A stretch of DNA of 64,000 nucleotides from Calditrichota bacterium. Its GTDB lineage: Bacteria > Calditrichota > Calditrichia > Calditrichales > J004. The position numbers and the translations under genes were made by a program. The first letter of the stretch is position 1, and every line of letters starts with the position of its first letter. The notes under the pieces were generated by a model, which was not told the DNA's origin, searched no databases, and saw only the letters and a list, made by a program, of their open reading frames with translations. The stretch covers positions 124,001 to 188,000 of the forward strand of contig JABFGF010000005.1 in the NCBI GenBank assembly GCA_013112635.1. Reading direction: 5' to 3'. Positions 27,580 to 36,004 of this stretch are shown piece after piece.

Positions 27580-28685
27580 TGCCGGAAAAGTTGCGAATTG
27601 TTTTTGCAGGTGGTGGAACAGCCGGACATTTATACCCGGCATTTAACCTGGCCAAAGTTTTTGAAAAAAACGGGGATTGCCAATGTTTGTTTTTTGGTAC
27701 ACAACGCGGAATTGAAGCAGTAAAAGTCCCTGAACGTGGTTATGAACTTGTTCTTTTAAATATTCGAGGATTTCAAAGGCGTATAAGTATTCAAAATTTC
27801 CTGTTTCCTTTGCGCTTGGTGGCAAGTTTATTAAAAAGCCGCAGAGTGTTAAAAAAGTTTAAGCCACATCTTGTAATTGGAACAGGCGGATATGTTATGG
27901 GCCCGGTTTTAAAAATGGCCGTTAAGTTAAAGTTTCCTGTTTTTATCCAGGAACAGAACAGTTTTCCGGGTGTCACAACCCGTATGCTGGCAAAAGATGC
28001 AAAAGCGATTTTTATTGCATATGAAGAAGCAAAAAAACATGTGGCCAAAGAGTCAAATACAGTTTTGTGTGGAAATCCGGTTGTTGTTCCGGAAAAGTTA
28101 AAACCAAAAGCGGAAGCTTTGAGTGATCTGGGTTTAAAAGATAATTTAAAAACTATTTTGGTTTTTGGTGGAAGCCAGGGTGCTTCATCCATAAATATGG
28201 CCATAAAAAGTTGGCTGGAAAAATCGGGACTACCGCAAGGCGTTCAGCTATTGTGGCAAAGTGGGACATTGCAATTTGAACAATATAAAAAATGGTTGGC
28301 AAAATCGAATCTTGAAAATGTGGTTTTAAAACCATTTATAAATGATATGTGGGCGGCATATCAGGTTTCTGAGTTTAGCATATGCAGAGCAGGCGCGATG
28401 AGTATTTCAGAATTGACAATTGCAGGATTGCCATCAATACTGGTGCCTTTGAAAAGTGCGGCAGGCAACCATCAGTTTAAAAATGCCCGGGCAATGGAAG
28501 AAAAAAATGGGGCAGTATTAATAGAAGATAATGATGGTTTACCAACGATACTTTCAGCAAAAATAAACGATTGGATTGATCACCCAAAAAAGTTAGAGCC
28601 GATGAAAAATAGTTTGGCTAAAATTGCGCAACCAGAAGCGGCCGGGCAAATTGTGGCTGAGATAAAAAGAATAATGAAAGTATAA
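27579..28685 (+). CDS. murG: Lipid II synthase MurG (GlcNAc transferase)
   Basis: 368 aa. GT-B fold glycosyltransferase with the N-terminal loop FAGGGTAGHLYPAFNLA, VIGTGGYVMGPVL, QEQNSFPGVTTR, and C-terminal LVFGGSQGASSIN, ICRAGAMSISEL and LVPLKSAAGNHQFKNA. It adds GlcNAc to lipid I at the inner face of the membrane. AGGTGG precedes the ATG, which shares one base with the ftsW stop. Confidence 0.96.
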   Translation: MPEKLRIVFAGGGTAGHLYPAFNLAKVFEKNGDCQCLFFGTQRGIEAVKVPERGYELVLLNIRGFQRRISIQNFLFPLRLVASLLKSRRVLKKFKPHLVIGTGGYVMGPVLKMAVKLKFPVFIQEQNSFPGVTTRMLAKDAKAIFIAYEEAKKHVAKESNTVLCGNPVVVPEKLKPKAEALSDLGLKDNLKTILVFGGSQGASSINMAIKSWLEKSGLPQGVQLLWQSGTLQFEQYKKWLAKSNLENVVLKPFINDMWAAYQVSEFSICRAGAMSISELTIAGLPSILVPLKSAAGNHQFKNARAMEEKNGAVLIEDNDGLPTILSAKINDWIDHPKKLEPMKNSLAKIAQPEAAGQIVAEIKRIMKV

Positions 28686-28688
28686 AAA

Positions 28689-28782
28689 CAAACCCACCCC
28701 TAACCCCTCCCCAAAAGGGGAATTGAAACAACTTTGAGGGGAATATATTTCCCCTCCTTGGAGGGGATTAAGGGGTGGGTCT
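28689..28782. repeat. Inverted pair of the dispersed GC-rich repeat, copies 2 and 3
   Basis: Left arm 28689-28722 (AACCCACCCCTAACCCCTCC, then CCAAAAGGGG) is the reverse complement, with small changes, of right arm 28748-28782 (CCCCTCCTTGGAGGGGATTA, then AGGGGTGGGT). The right arm is nearly identical to the copy at 20846. The pair occupies almost the whole murG-murC gap and could fold into a long hairpin in the transcript. Confidence 0.85.
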
Positions 28783-28806
28783 AAAGAAAAAGTTTGGTCT
28801 ATATCA

Positions 28807-30174
28807 ATGAGCTTACAAAAGAGTAAAAAGAAAATTCATTTTATTGGGATTGGCGGTGCTGGAATGAGCGGGCTGGCTGATATCCTGACAGAGATGGGAC
28901 ACAAGGTTAGCGGCTCGGACCGTGAGATGTCTGAAACGACAAAGTATTTGCAATCACGTGGTATTACGATTTTTGAAGGACATGCAGCGGAAAATGTAAG
29001 TGGCGTGGATTTGATTGTATACAGTTCAGCAGTTCCAAAAGAAAACCCGGAAATGACACAGGCAAATAAAGATAACATACCCATGATTCGCCGGGCAGAA
29101 ATGCTTGGGCAGCTTATGATGAAAAAAGAGGGTATTGCCATTGCAGGAACTCATGGAAAAACAACCACAACATCCATGACAGGACAACTGTTAATAGATG
29201 CCGGTCTCGATCCTACAGTAGTTGTTGGCGGTAAAATGCAAAATTTGCAAACCAATGCACGCTTAGGAAGTGGCAAATATTTTGTGACTGAGGCGGATGA
29301 ATATGATCGTTCATTTTTGGCACTTCATCCGGGAATATCTGTGATAACCAGTCTGGAAGAAGATCATCTTGATATTTACAAAGGTCTCGAAGATTTAAAA
29401 AAGACTTTTCTAAAATTTGCAAACCAAACCATGTTTGATGGTGCGTCCATCTTATGTGCGGATGAAAAAAATGTAGCTGAATTAGCGCACAAAATTAATA
29501 CACCAACCACAACGTATGGATTGGGCAGTGAGGCTGATATACAAGCCCAAAATATTCGTTTTGAAAATGGTAAAACCTGGTTTGATTTATCTGTGAAAGG
29601 AATCCAAAAGGGCGAGTTTGAAATTAAGCTTCCCGGGAATCACAATATTAGTAATGCCCTCGCTTCTATTACCGTTGGATTGGAATTGGGGATTTCGTTG
29701 AGTGTGATTAAAGAATCGCTGGCAACGTTTAAAGGTGTTCAAAGACGTTTTGAATTTAAAGGTGAAGCAGCTGGTATACTTTTTTATGATGATTACGCCC
29801 ATCATCCAAGTGAAGTCTCTGCGGCTCTTAATGCAGCAAAGTCTGGTTGGCAAAACAATATTGTAGTCGTTTTTCAACCTCATTTGTTTAGCCGTACCAG
29901 TGATTTTTATAAGGAATTTGCAGAATCTTTAAAAATAGCAGACAAAGTTATTCTGGCGAAAATTTATCCGGCGCGGGAAAAACCGATGCAAGGAATCACC
30001 TCGCAATTAATTGCAAATGAAATTGGCAGTAAAGTTGAATATATCGCGGAAAATGAAAAATTAACAGATGCAATTTGTGCTTCTGTAAAAAAAGGTGATC
30101 TGGTTTTAACAATGGGTGCAGGGGATATTTGGAAGTTTGGAGAAGAAGCTCTTAAGAGAATTAAAAATGTCTAA
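28807..30174 (+). CDS. murC: UDP-N-acetylmuramate:L-alanine ligase MurC
   Basis: 455 aa. GIGGAGMSG at residues 14-22 (MurC N-terminal loop), ATP loop GTHGKTTT at 114-121, VTEADEYDRSF, LEEDHLDIYK, YDDYAHHPSEVSAAL and FQPHLFSRTSDF. It adds the first L-Ala to UDP-MurNAc. The ribosome site is weak, and it follows the inverted repeat pair, so the repeat may affect its translation. murB, its usual neighbour supplying UDP-MurNAc, is not between murC and ftsQ here. Confidence 0.96.
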   Translation: MSLQKSKKKIHFIGIGGAGMSGLADILTEMGHKVSGSDREMSETTKYLQSRGITIFEGHAAENVSGVDLIVYSSAVPKENPEMTQANKDNIPMIRRAEMLGQLMMKKEGIAIAGTHGKTTTTSMTGQLLIDAGLDPTVVVGGKMQNLQTNARLGSGKYFVTEADEYDRSFLALHPGISVITSLEEDHLDIYKGLEDLKKTFLKFANQTMFDGASILCADEKNVAELAHKINTPTTTYGLGSEADIQAQNIRFENGKTWFDLSVKGIQKGEFEIKLPGNHNISNALASITVGLELGISLSVIKESLATFKGVQRRFEFKGEAAGILFYDDYAHHPSEVSAALNAAKSGWQNNIVVVFQPHLFSRTSDFYKEFAESLKIADKVILAKIYPAREKPMQGITSQLIANEIGSKVEYIAENEKLTDAICASVKKGDLVLTMGAGDIWKFGEEALKRIKNV

Positions 30175-30958
30175 AAAAACTAAATATAAAAAGAAGAAAA
30201 AAAAGAGACCGGCAAAAGCCCTTCTTCTTTACCTAACTCTTATTGCAATTACGTCATTGCTGGCTTATGGATATAAAACGCTGGATGTTCATCTACAGGA
30301 AAAACTGTCCCATTTTGAACTGAGCGATATTCATATAAGCGGAAATAAGATTCTTGCAAAAAAAGAGATATTAAAAATGCTTGGTTTGCAACCGGGTGAG
30401 AAACTGCTGGAAATAAGCGCAGGTGATGTTGCAGAAACGCTAAAGAAATCACCGTATATCAGATCGGTAAGTGCCTTGTATAGTTTGCCATCCACTTTGA
30501 GGATAACTATTACGGAGCGAAAACCGGTGGCCTTTATTTATGGTCGTGGCTTGAATATGATCGACAGAGAAAATTTTATTTTACCGGTTCCTGATAAGGC
30601 GATCCGTTGGGATCTTCCGGTTATTACAGGGATTAGCGAAAAGTTGGGTATTCAGGGCGTAGAAACAATTTCGGAAACTGCGAGGAAGGCTGTTGAGATT
30701 GCACGTTACTCTTCCATGGTGGAAATGCCTTTAAGAGAAATGATTTCAGAAATTAATTTTAGCAATGAAGATTATATCGCAATTGGATTGACAGGCTGCG
30801 AAACAATTATTCGGGTTGACAAAAATAATTTCCAGGAACAGTTGTTTATAGCAGCACGCTATTTAAAGGACTATCTGGATTTTAAAAAAATTGATAATCT
30901 AAAGTATGTTGATGTGCGCTTTGATGGCCAAATTGTAATAAAAGAAAACAAGGTTTAA
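30167..30958 (+). CDS. ftsQ: Division protein FtsQ
   Basis: The ATG at 30167 overlaps the murC stop by 8 bases and starts MSKKTKYKKKKKKRP, a very basic cytoplasmic tail, so it is preferred over the in-frame ATG at 30116 inside murC. About 263 aa. One membrane helix (LLLYLTLIAITSLLAYGY), a POTRA domain (LSDIHISGNKILAKKEILKM ... SPYIRSVSALYSLPSTLRITI followed by TERKPVAFI), then the FtsQ beta domain. It bridges FtsBL and other divisome parts in the periplasm. Identity rests on POTRA pattern, topology and position. Confidence 0.92.
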   Translation: MSKKTKYKKKKKKRPAKALLLYLTLIAITSLLAYGYKTLDVHLQEKLSHFELSDIHISGNKILAKKEILKMLGLQPGEKLLEISAGDVAETLKKSPYIRSVSALYSLPSTLRITITERKPVAFIYGRGLNMIDRENFILPVPDKAIRWDLPVITGISEKLGIQGVETISETARKAVEIARYSSMVEMPLREMISEINFSNEDYIAIGLTGCETIIRVDKNNFQEQLFIAARYLKDYLDFKKIDNLKYVDVRFDGQIVIKENKV

Positions 30959-31003
30959 ATGAAGGTGGAGCTGTTTTACTGACAGCAATAATTAGGTGTT
31001 TAA

Positions 31004-32233
31004 ATGAAAAACGAAGATATCATTGTTGGATTGGATATTGGAACGACAAAAATTGCGGCCGTGGTTGGGCGCAGAGATGAATATGGCCAGCTAAATATTG
31101 TCGGGGTTGGCCAGGCTCCATCCGATGGCTTGCGTCGTGGTGTGGTGATAAATATTCGCAAAACGATCCAATCAATTAAAAAGGCCATTGAAGATGCGGA
31201 GCTAATGGCAGGCCATAAAATTACCGGGGTTTATGCCGGGATAGCAGGTGACCATATCCGGTCAATAAATAGTAAAGGTGTGATTGCAGTAAGCAGTAAA
31301 GATAAAATTATAACCGAAGAAGATGTTGTTCGGGTGATTGATGCGGCCAAGGCGATTGCTTTGCCTATGGATAGAGAAATTTTGCATGTGCTTCCACAAG
31401 AATATGTTGTGGATGAGCAAGATGGAATTAAAAATCCTGTAGGCATGGCTGGTACGCGTTTGGAAGCAGAAGTTCATATTGTAACGGGGGCGGCGGCTTC
31501 TGCACAAAACATTGTAAACTGCATTCACGAGGCCGGTTACGAAGTGGCAGATATTGTTTTAGAACCATATGCATCTAGTCTGGCTGTGCTGGATACAGAT
31601 GAGCGTGAGTTGGGTGTGGCCATTGTTGATATTGGCGGCGGCACAACCGATATCGCTATGATTTTTGATGGAAGTGTGCGTTATACTTCTGTTATTGGTT
31701 TAGGAGGCCAGCACTTAACAAGTGATATTTCCCAGGGTTTGCGAACTTCTGCAGATCAGGCAGAGGATATTAAGAAGAAACATGGTGTGGCCATGCAGTC
31801 TCTTATTGAGGCTGATGAGCTGATAAAAGTTGCCGGTGTTGGAGGGCGCAAAGACAGGGAAGTATCCAAAGTTTTGCTTTCAGGAATTATTCAACCACGC
31901 ATGGAAGAAATGCTGCAGTTAGCTATAAAAGAAATGGAAAAATCAAACATTCTGGAGTTTCTTGGTGCAGGAATTGTTTTAACAGGTGGCGCTGCTTTGC
32001 TGGATGGCATTGTTGATCTGGCAGAACGTGTTACCGGAATCCCTGTAAAAATAGGTAAACCAATTGTAAGTGGCGGCCTTGTTGAGAGTGTTGATAGCCC
32101 AATGTATTCAACCGGCGTAGGTTTAATCCAATACGCTTTAAAATATGAAGGAGAAAACGAAGACGGTGACAAGCTGGGATTCAACTGGATTATGGATCGC
32201 CTTCGTTCATTTTTTGATGACTTATTTAAATAA
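31004..32233 (+). CDS. ftsA: Division protein FtsA
   Basis: 409 aa. Actin-like fold with GLDIGTTKIAAVVG (phosphate 1), the 1C domain region (IVGVGQAPSDGLRRGVVINI), VDIGGGTTDIAMI (phosphate 2) and GIVLTGGAALLDGI (adenosine motif). The C-terminal IMDRLRSFFDDLFK is the amphipathic membrane-targeting helix. It tethers FtsZ to the membrane. AGGTG lies 8 bases before the ATG. Confidence 0.96.
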   Translation: MKNEDIIVGLDIGTTKIAAVVGRRDEYGQLNIVGVGQAPSDGLRRGVVINIRKTIQSIKKAIEDAELMAGHKITGVYAGIAGDHIRSINSKGVIAVSSKDKIITEEDVVRVIDAAKAIALPMDREILHVLPQEYVVDEQDGIKNPVGMAGTRLEAEVHIVTGAAASAQNIVNCIHEAGYEVADIVLEPYASSLAVLDTDERELGVAIVDIGGGTTDIAMIFDGSVRYTSVIGLGGQHLTSDISQGLRTSADQAEDIKKKHGVAMQSLIEADELIKVAGVGGRKDREVSKVLLSGIIQPRMEEMLQLAIKEMEKSNILEFLGAGIVLTGGAALLDGIVDLAERVTGIPVKIGKPIVSGGLVESVDSPMYSTGVGLIQYALKYEGENEDGDKLGFNWIMDRLRSFFDDLFK

Positions 32234-32263
32234 AAACGTATCAACAAAATCGGGAGAATTATA

Positions 32264-33466
32264 ATGATACAATTTGACTCACTTGCAGAACAATCTGCAA
32301 AAATTAAAGTAGTTGGCGTTGGTGGCGCCGGCGGGAATGCTGTTAACGGGATGATAGAGGCCGGTTTAAGCGGCGTAGAATTTATTGTCGTAAATACAGA
32401 TGCCCAGGATTTAGATAAAAATAAAGCTTTAAATAAAATCCAGATTGGTAAGTCGCTTACCAAAGGCCTTGGTGCTGGTGCAAATCCGGATTTTGGACTG
32501 GAAGCAATTGAAGATGATAAAGAGCTTGTGATAAATGCACTAACCGGTGCCGATATGGTTTTTATTACCTGCGGTATGGGCGGTGGAACAGGAACGGGAG
32601 CCGCGCCGATTGTGGCTGAAATTGCTAAGGATATGGGCGCTTTGACTGTTGGGATAACAACAATGCCTTTTGCATTTGAAGGTCCTGTGCGTTTAAGAAA
32701 TGCAGAGCGTGGGCATAATAACATGCGTGAACGGGTTGATACAATGCTCGTTATTCCAAATGATCGCATATTCTCAATTATTGATAAAAACACATCTGTG
32801 ATTGACGCATTTAAAACGGTGGATTCGATTTTACTTGAGGCAACACGCAGTATTTCTGATTTGATTAATGTTCACGGATATGTAAACCTGGATTTTGCCG
32901 ATATTAAAACCATTATGGCCGGTATGGGAGATGCGCTTATGGGTAGCGGTACTGCAAGTGGCGAAAATCGTGCAATTGCGGCTGCTGAACAAGCGACAAC
33001 AAGTCCATTACTGGATGGTGCAGAAATAAGCGGAGCCCGCGGTGTACTTATCAATATTACCGGAGGATCGTCTTTGACAATGTTTGAAGTAGGCGAAGCA
33101 GCAACACATATTCAAACTGCTTCCGGTGATGGGGCCAATGTTATTTGGGGTATGGTGATAGATGAAGATATGAAAGAGGAACTTCGTGTTACTGTAATTG
33201 CTACCGGCTTCAATAAAGAGGCACAGATAGCAGATCAGTTACAAAAACCAAAAGTAGAGCGTGTTCCATTACAAACCGTAGATGATTTTACACCAAATGA
33301 CTTTAAGGAACTGGACAAACCAACTTACAAAAGGGAAAATATAAAGCTTGATCCGGCTGAAAGGCGGGGTCATGCACAGATTTTCGAGTTGAACGAAACT
33401 CAGGATACTCCTGATAAACTTGATAATCTGGACATTCCGACTTTTTTAAGAAAACAGATCGATTAA
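32264..33466 (+). CDS. ftsZ: Division GTPase FtsZ
   Basis: 400 aa. GVGGAGGNAVNGM near residue 18, the tubulin signature CGMGGGTGTGAAPI near 105, NVDAQDL-type NTDAQDL and NLDFADIKTIM are all present. After a variable linker the C-terminal peptide LDIPTFLRKQID is the conserved tail bound by FtsA. GGGAG precedes the ATG. A strong terminator 12 bases after the stop ends the dcw operon. Confidence 0.98.
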   Translation: MIQFDSLAEQSAKIKVVGVGGAGGNAVNGMIEAGLSGVEFIVVNTDAQDLDKNKALNKIQIGKSLTKGLGAGANPDFGLEAIEDDKELVINALTGADMVFITCGMGGGTGTGAAPIVAEIAKDMGALTVGITTMPFAFEGPVRLRNAERGHNNMRERVDTMLVIPNDRIFSIIDKNTSVIDAFKTVDSILLEATRSISDLINVHGYVNLDFADIKTIMAGMGDALMGSGTASGENRAIAAAEQATTSPLLDGAEISGARGVLINITGGSSLTMFEVGEAATHIQTASGDGANVIWGMVIDEDMKEELRVTVIATGFNKEAQIADQLQKPKVERVPLQTVDDFTPNDFKELDKPTYKRENIKLDPAERRGHAQIFELNETQDTPDKLDNLDIPTFLRKQID

Positions 33467-33477
33467 TTTGATCTGCT

Positions 33478-33516
33478 GGGGAAGGTGCTCTCTCCCGTGT
33501 GCCTTCCCTTTTTTTT
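33478..33516 (+). terminator. Rho-independent terminator of the dcw operon
   Basis: GGGAAGG (33479-33485) pairs with CCTTCCC (33502-33508), extended by wobble pairs, and is followed by eight T (33509-33516). Confidence 0.9.
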
Positions 33517-33656
33517 AAAGCCGTACTTTAGATTGTATTTCTATAATTGAAAATATTACCAAATTTTAAAAATCTTCTAAATCTTTTATTTCTCCTACCG
33601 AATATTCATTACTATACCCCAATATCAAAAGGATTTTCATTTGCCAGGGAGGTAAA

Positions 33657-33878
33657 ATGCAGAACCCTCAATTAATTAGTATTTCTGATGCAGCTAATTC
33701 ATTGCAAGTAAGTGAGGCGTTGGTTGATAAATTTATTAAACTTGGATTGGTGAAAACAATCCAGGACGGACGCCTTCCAAAACTAACACCTTATGGAATA
33801 CGCCGCCTTACTCGAATTGTCGATATGTATGATCAGTCATTTTCTACCGAAAAAATAGAAAATGCTTTGAATCACTAA
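33657..33878 (+). CDS. Small MerR/CbpM-like helix-turn-helix protein
   Basis: 73 aa. ISISDAANSLQVSEALVDKFIKLGLV looks like a winged-helix/MerR-type recognition helix and LTPYGIRRLTRIVDMYDQSF like the following MerR helix; the whole protein resembles the MerR_2/CbpM group, which lacks the effector domain. GGGAGGTAAA before the ATG is a strong ribosome site. It is a single gene after the dcw terminator and converges with the CpoB-like gene, sharing a 4-base CTAA overlap of stops. A DNA-binding role is likely; the target is unknown. Confidence 0.6.
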   Translation: MQNPQLISISDAANSLQVSEALVDKFIKLGLVKTIQDGRLPKLTPYGIRRLTRIVDMYDQSFSTEKIENALNH

Positions 33879-34705
33879 TTTTGGGAGAGCAATGTTTCTG
33901 CTTTTGTAGAATATGGGCTGTCTGGATAATTTCTTATTAATCTATCAAACTCTTCTCTTGCCTTAGTTGTATCACCTTTTCGCATATAACACAAACCTAA
34001 TTTGTATTGAGATGCGTCGGCTTTGTTGGAATTTGCAAATGTAAATACTTTTTCAAAATCAATAATCGCTGCATCATATTGCCTTAATGCATAATGGCAT
34101 TCGCCAATCCAAAACTGTGCATTGTCCGATAAATTGTGAGAAGTACTTGCAGAAATCAGGGATTCAAAAAGCTGAATTGCGGATTCATAATTTCTGGCTT
34201 CAAATTCTGCACGGGCATCATCATAGCGAGACTGGTATTCTTCCATTGAAATATCGCTTACAATCGCTGCGGTTCCGCCACTATAGGATGGACGTTTATT
34301 TAATTCTGCTTCCTGAACTGTAACCTGAGCATTGAGGTCGGCTATTGATTGATCTTTTTCCCGTAATTGTTGTTCGAGCTGGGAAATTTTCCTTTCAAGT
34401 TTTTTCTTTTCTTCGCTGGTTATTGTAGCCGGTTGAGAGTTGTCAATCATTTCACTTGTGCCCAGCAAGTCCAGTTTTTCACTTTGTTGATTGTCATTTT
34501 CCTGGCTGGTTTCTTCTGCTTTTTTCTCTGGTTGGTTTTCATCTGAAGAGATACCTAATAAGGCTTCAATATCATCGAGCTCTTTTTGTTGTTTTTCATC
34601 TTCTGAAAGATAGTCGTCACTTTCTTCACGACTTCCCGCGCAACCTGTAATTAAAATTATGGAAAAAAGAAAAATTAATATTGATTTGAGAACATTCTTA
34701 TCCAT
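33875..34705 (-). CDS. CpoB/YbgF-like lipoprotein with coiled coil and TPRs
   Basis: The frame opens at 34744, but ATG at 34705 has GGAGG 6 bases upstream and gives a standard lipoprotein signal (LIFLFSIILITGC). About 276 aa: an acidic low-complexity linker (DDYLSEDEKQQKELDDIEAL...), a coiled coil (KKKLERKISQLEQQLREKDQ), then TPR repeats (YESAIQLFESLI, QYDAAIIDFEKVF, KAREEFDRLIRNYPDSPYSTKAE). The TPR block with YPDSPYSTKAE is the YbgF/CpoB signature; in E. coli CpoB coordinates outer-membrane constriction with PBP1B. Here it lies downstream of rodA, between division and elongation loci. Unlike CpoB it is a lipoprotein and the order coiled coil-TPR is kept. Confidence 0.7.
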   Translation of the reverse strand: MDKNVLKSILIFLFSIILITGCAGSREESDDYLSEDEKQQKELDDIEALLGISSDENQPEKKAEETSQENDNQQSEKLDLLGTSEMIDNSQPATITSEEKKKLERKISQLEQQLREKDQSIADLNAQVTVQEAELNKRPSYSGGTAAIVSDISMEEYQSRYDDARAEFEARNYESAIQLFESLISASTSHNLSDNAQFWIGECHYALRQYDAAIIDFEKVFTFANSNKADASQYKLGLCYMRKGDTTKAREEFDRLIRNYPDSPYSTKAETLLSQN

Positions 34706-34797
34706 TTGAAGCCTCCATTTAGCATGGGAATTAATATTGACCAAAAATTTATGGCCTAACTACAATGAAATCAATTTATTATTGATATTTTTTTAGA

Positions 34798-36003
34798 TTA
34801 AATTAAAAACTTATTATATGAAATATTTTGTACCACGCCTATCATTAACATTATCGATAATAAAAACGATCCCCCATAGCTTATAAAGGGTAATGGAAGA
34901 CCTGTAACCGGGGCTACGCCAACTGTCATCCCGATATTTACAAATATATGAAAAAACAAAACACTGGCTATGCCGAGCAGTGTAATGCTGGAAAAGGTTG
35001 AGCGTACTACCGATGCAAGATTGATCAAATAAAGCAAAAGGAGTATAAAGATCAAAAGGATAACCAGCACGCCCATAAACCCCCACTCTTCCGCTATAAC
35101 TGAAAATATAAAATCAGTGTGTTGAGCGGGTAAAAATTTTAAATGTGTTTGTGTCCCGTTTAAAAAACCTTTACCCCAAATACCTCCGGAGCCTATTGCA
35201 ACCTGACTTTGAATGATCTGATAACCTGCACCGCGTGGATCCTGTTCCGGGTTAATAAATGTAACAATCCTGTTTTTTTGATAAGGTTTTAACTGGTTCC
35301 ATAATTGAGGAGTGGTTAACCCCACACCTATATGTAGTGCTAAAACGGCAATTATTGTGAGAATTTTTTGTCTGCTAAAATATAGAATAGCTAAAATTAT
35401 CACTAACCATACAATAAGTATAATAATATTAAACGAAGAAAGGATTGTAAAAATAGGGGAAATTATTAAAAACAATGGAAACCAGCGCAATCCTGCCCAA
35501 AACAGTAATGGTACGAGCATAGCTGCAAAAACCAGAGATGTTCCTAAATCGGGTTGCCTAACAACCAAAACAAATGGTATTAAAACAAATGTAAGTACAA
35601 TTGTAAAATGCTTTAGTTTGTTTACACCAGCGTCTCTATTTGATAAATATTTTGCAACAGCTAAAATTGTGGCAAGTTTAGCCAATTCTGAAGGTTGAAT
35701 TCTAACTGACCCGATTGCAAGCCACCGTTCCGCTCCAAACCCTTTGACACCAACAAAATAGACTAAAATTAACAGCAATATTGAAAACCCATAAAAGGGA
35801 TAAGCCGCTCTTTGGATTAGCCGATATGGAATAAATGCCGTACTAATCATAAGTATAAAACCAAAAATGGCAAATAGTAATTGCCTTTGAAAATAGCTGC
35901 TTTGTACACCGGTAAAACTGGTTGCACTATAAACGGCAATCAAACCAATCGTTAAAAGTATTGATACTAAAAATGATAATGAGAAATCAATTCTGCCTAG
36001 CAT
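34798..36003 (-). CDS. rodA: Elongation peptidoglycan polymerase RodA
   Basis: 401 aa, SEDS family, about ten membrane helices. LIAVYSATSFTG, GAERWLAIGSVRIQPSELAKLA, GSGGIWGKGFLNGTQTHLKFLPAQHTDFIFSVIAEEWGF and GLPLPFISYGGSFLL match RodA. It starts 1 base after the PBP2 stop, so the partner pair is translationally linked. It polymerises glycan along the cell cylinder with PBP2 and MreBCD. Confidence 0.95.
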   Translation of the reverse strand: MLGRIDFSLSFLVSILLTIGLIAVYSATSFTGVQSSYFQRQLLFAIFGFILMISTAFIPYRLIQRAAYPFYGFSILLLILVYFVGVKGFGAERWLAIGSVRIQPSELAKLATILAVAKYLSNRDAGVNKLKHFTIVLTFVLIPFVLVVRQPDLGTSLVFAAMLVPLLFWAGLRWFPLFLIISPIFTILSSFNIIILIVWLVIILAILYFSRQKILTIIAVLALHIGVGLTTPQLWNQLKPYQKNRIVTFINPEQDPRGAGYQIIQSQVAIGSGGIWGKGFLNGTQTHLKFLPAQHTDFIFSVIAEEWGFMGVLVILLIFILLLLYLINLASVVRSTFSSITLLGIASVLFFHIFVNIGMTVGVAPVTGLPLPFISYGGSFLLSIMLMIGVVQNISYNKFLI

Positions 36004-36004
36004 A

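Noticed and set aside
28689-28782. Repeat cluster considered as a mini-CRISPR
   Set aside because: Only two copies, inverted rather than direct, and no cas gene; fits a dispersed palindromic repeat.
30959-30982. Seven-codon ORF (MKVELFY) between ftsQ and ftsA
   Set aside because: It begins by chance at the ftsQ stop and has no ribosome site of its own.
31891-32793. 300-codon minus-strand ORF opposite ftsA/ftsZ
   Set aside because: It is antisense to two certain genes, has low-complexity Ser/Pro/Ile composition typical of a reverse-frame shadow, and no recognisable domain.
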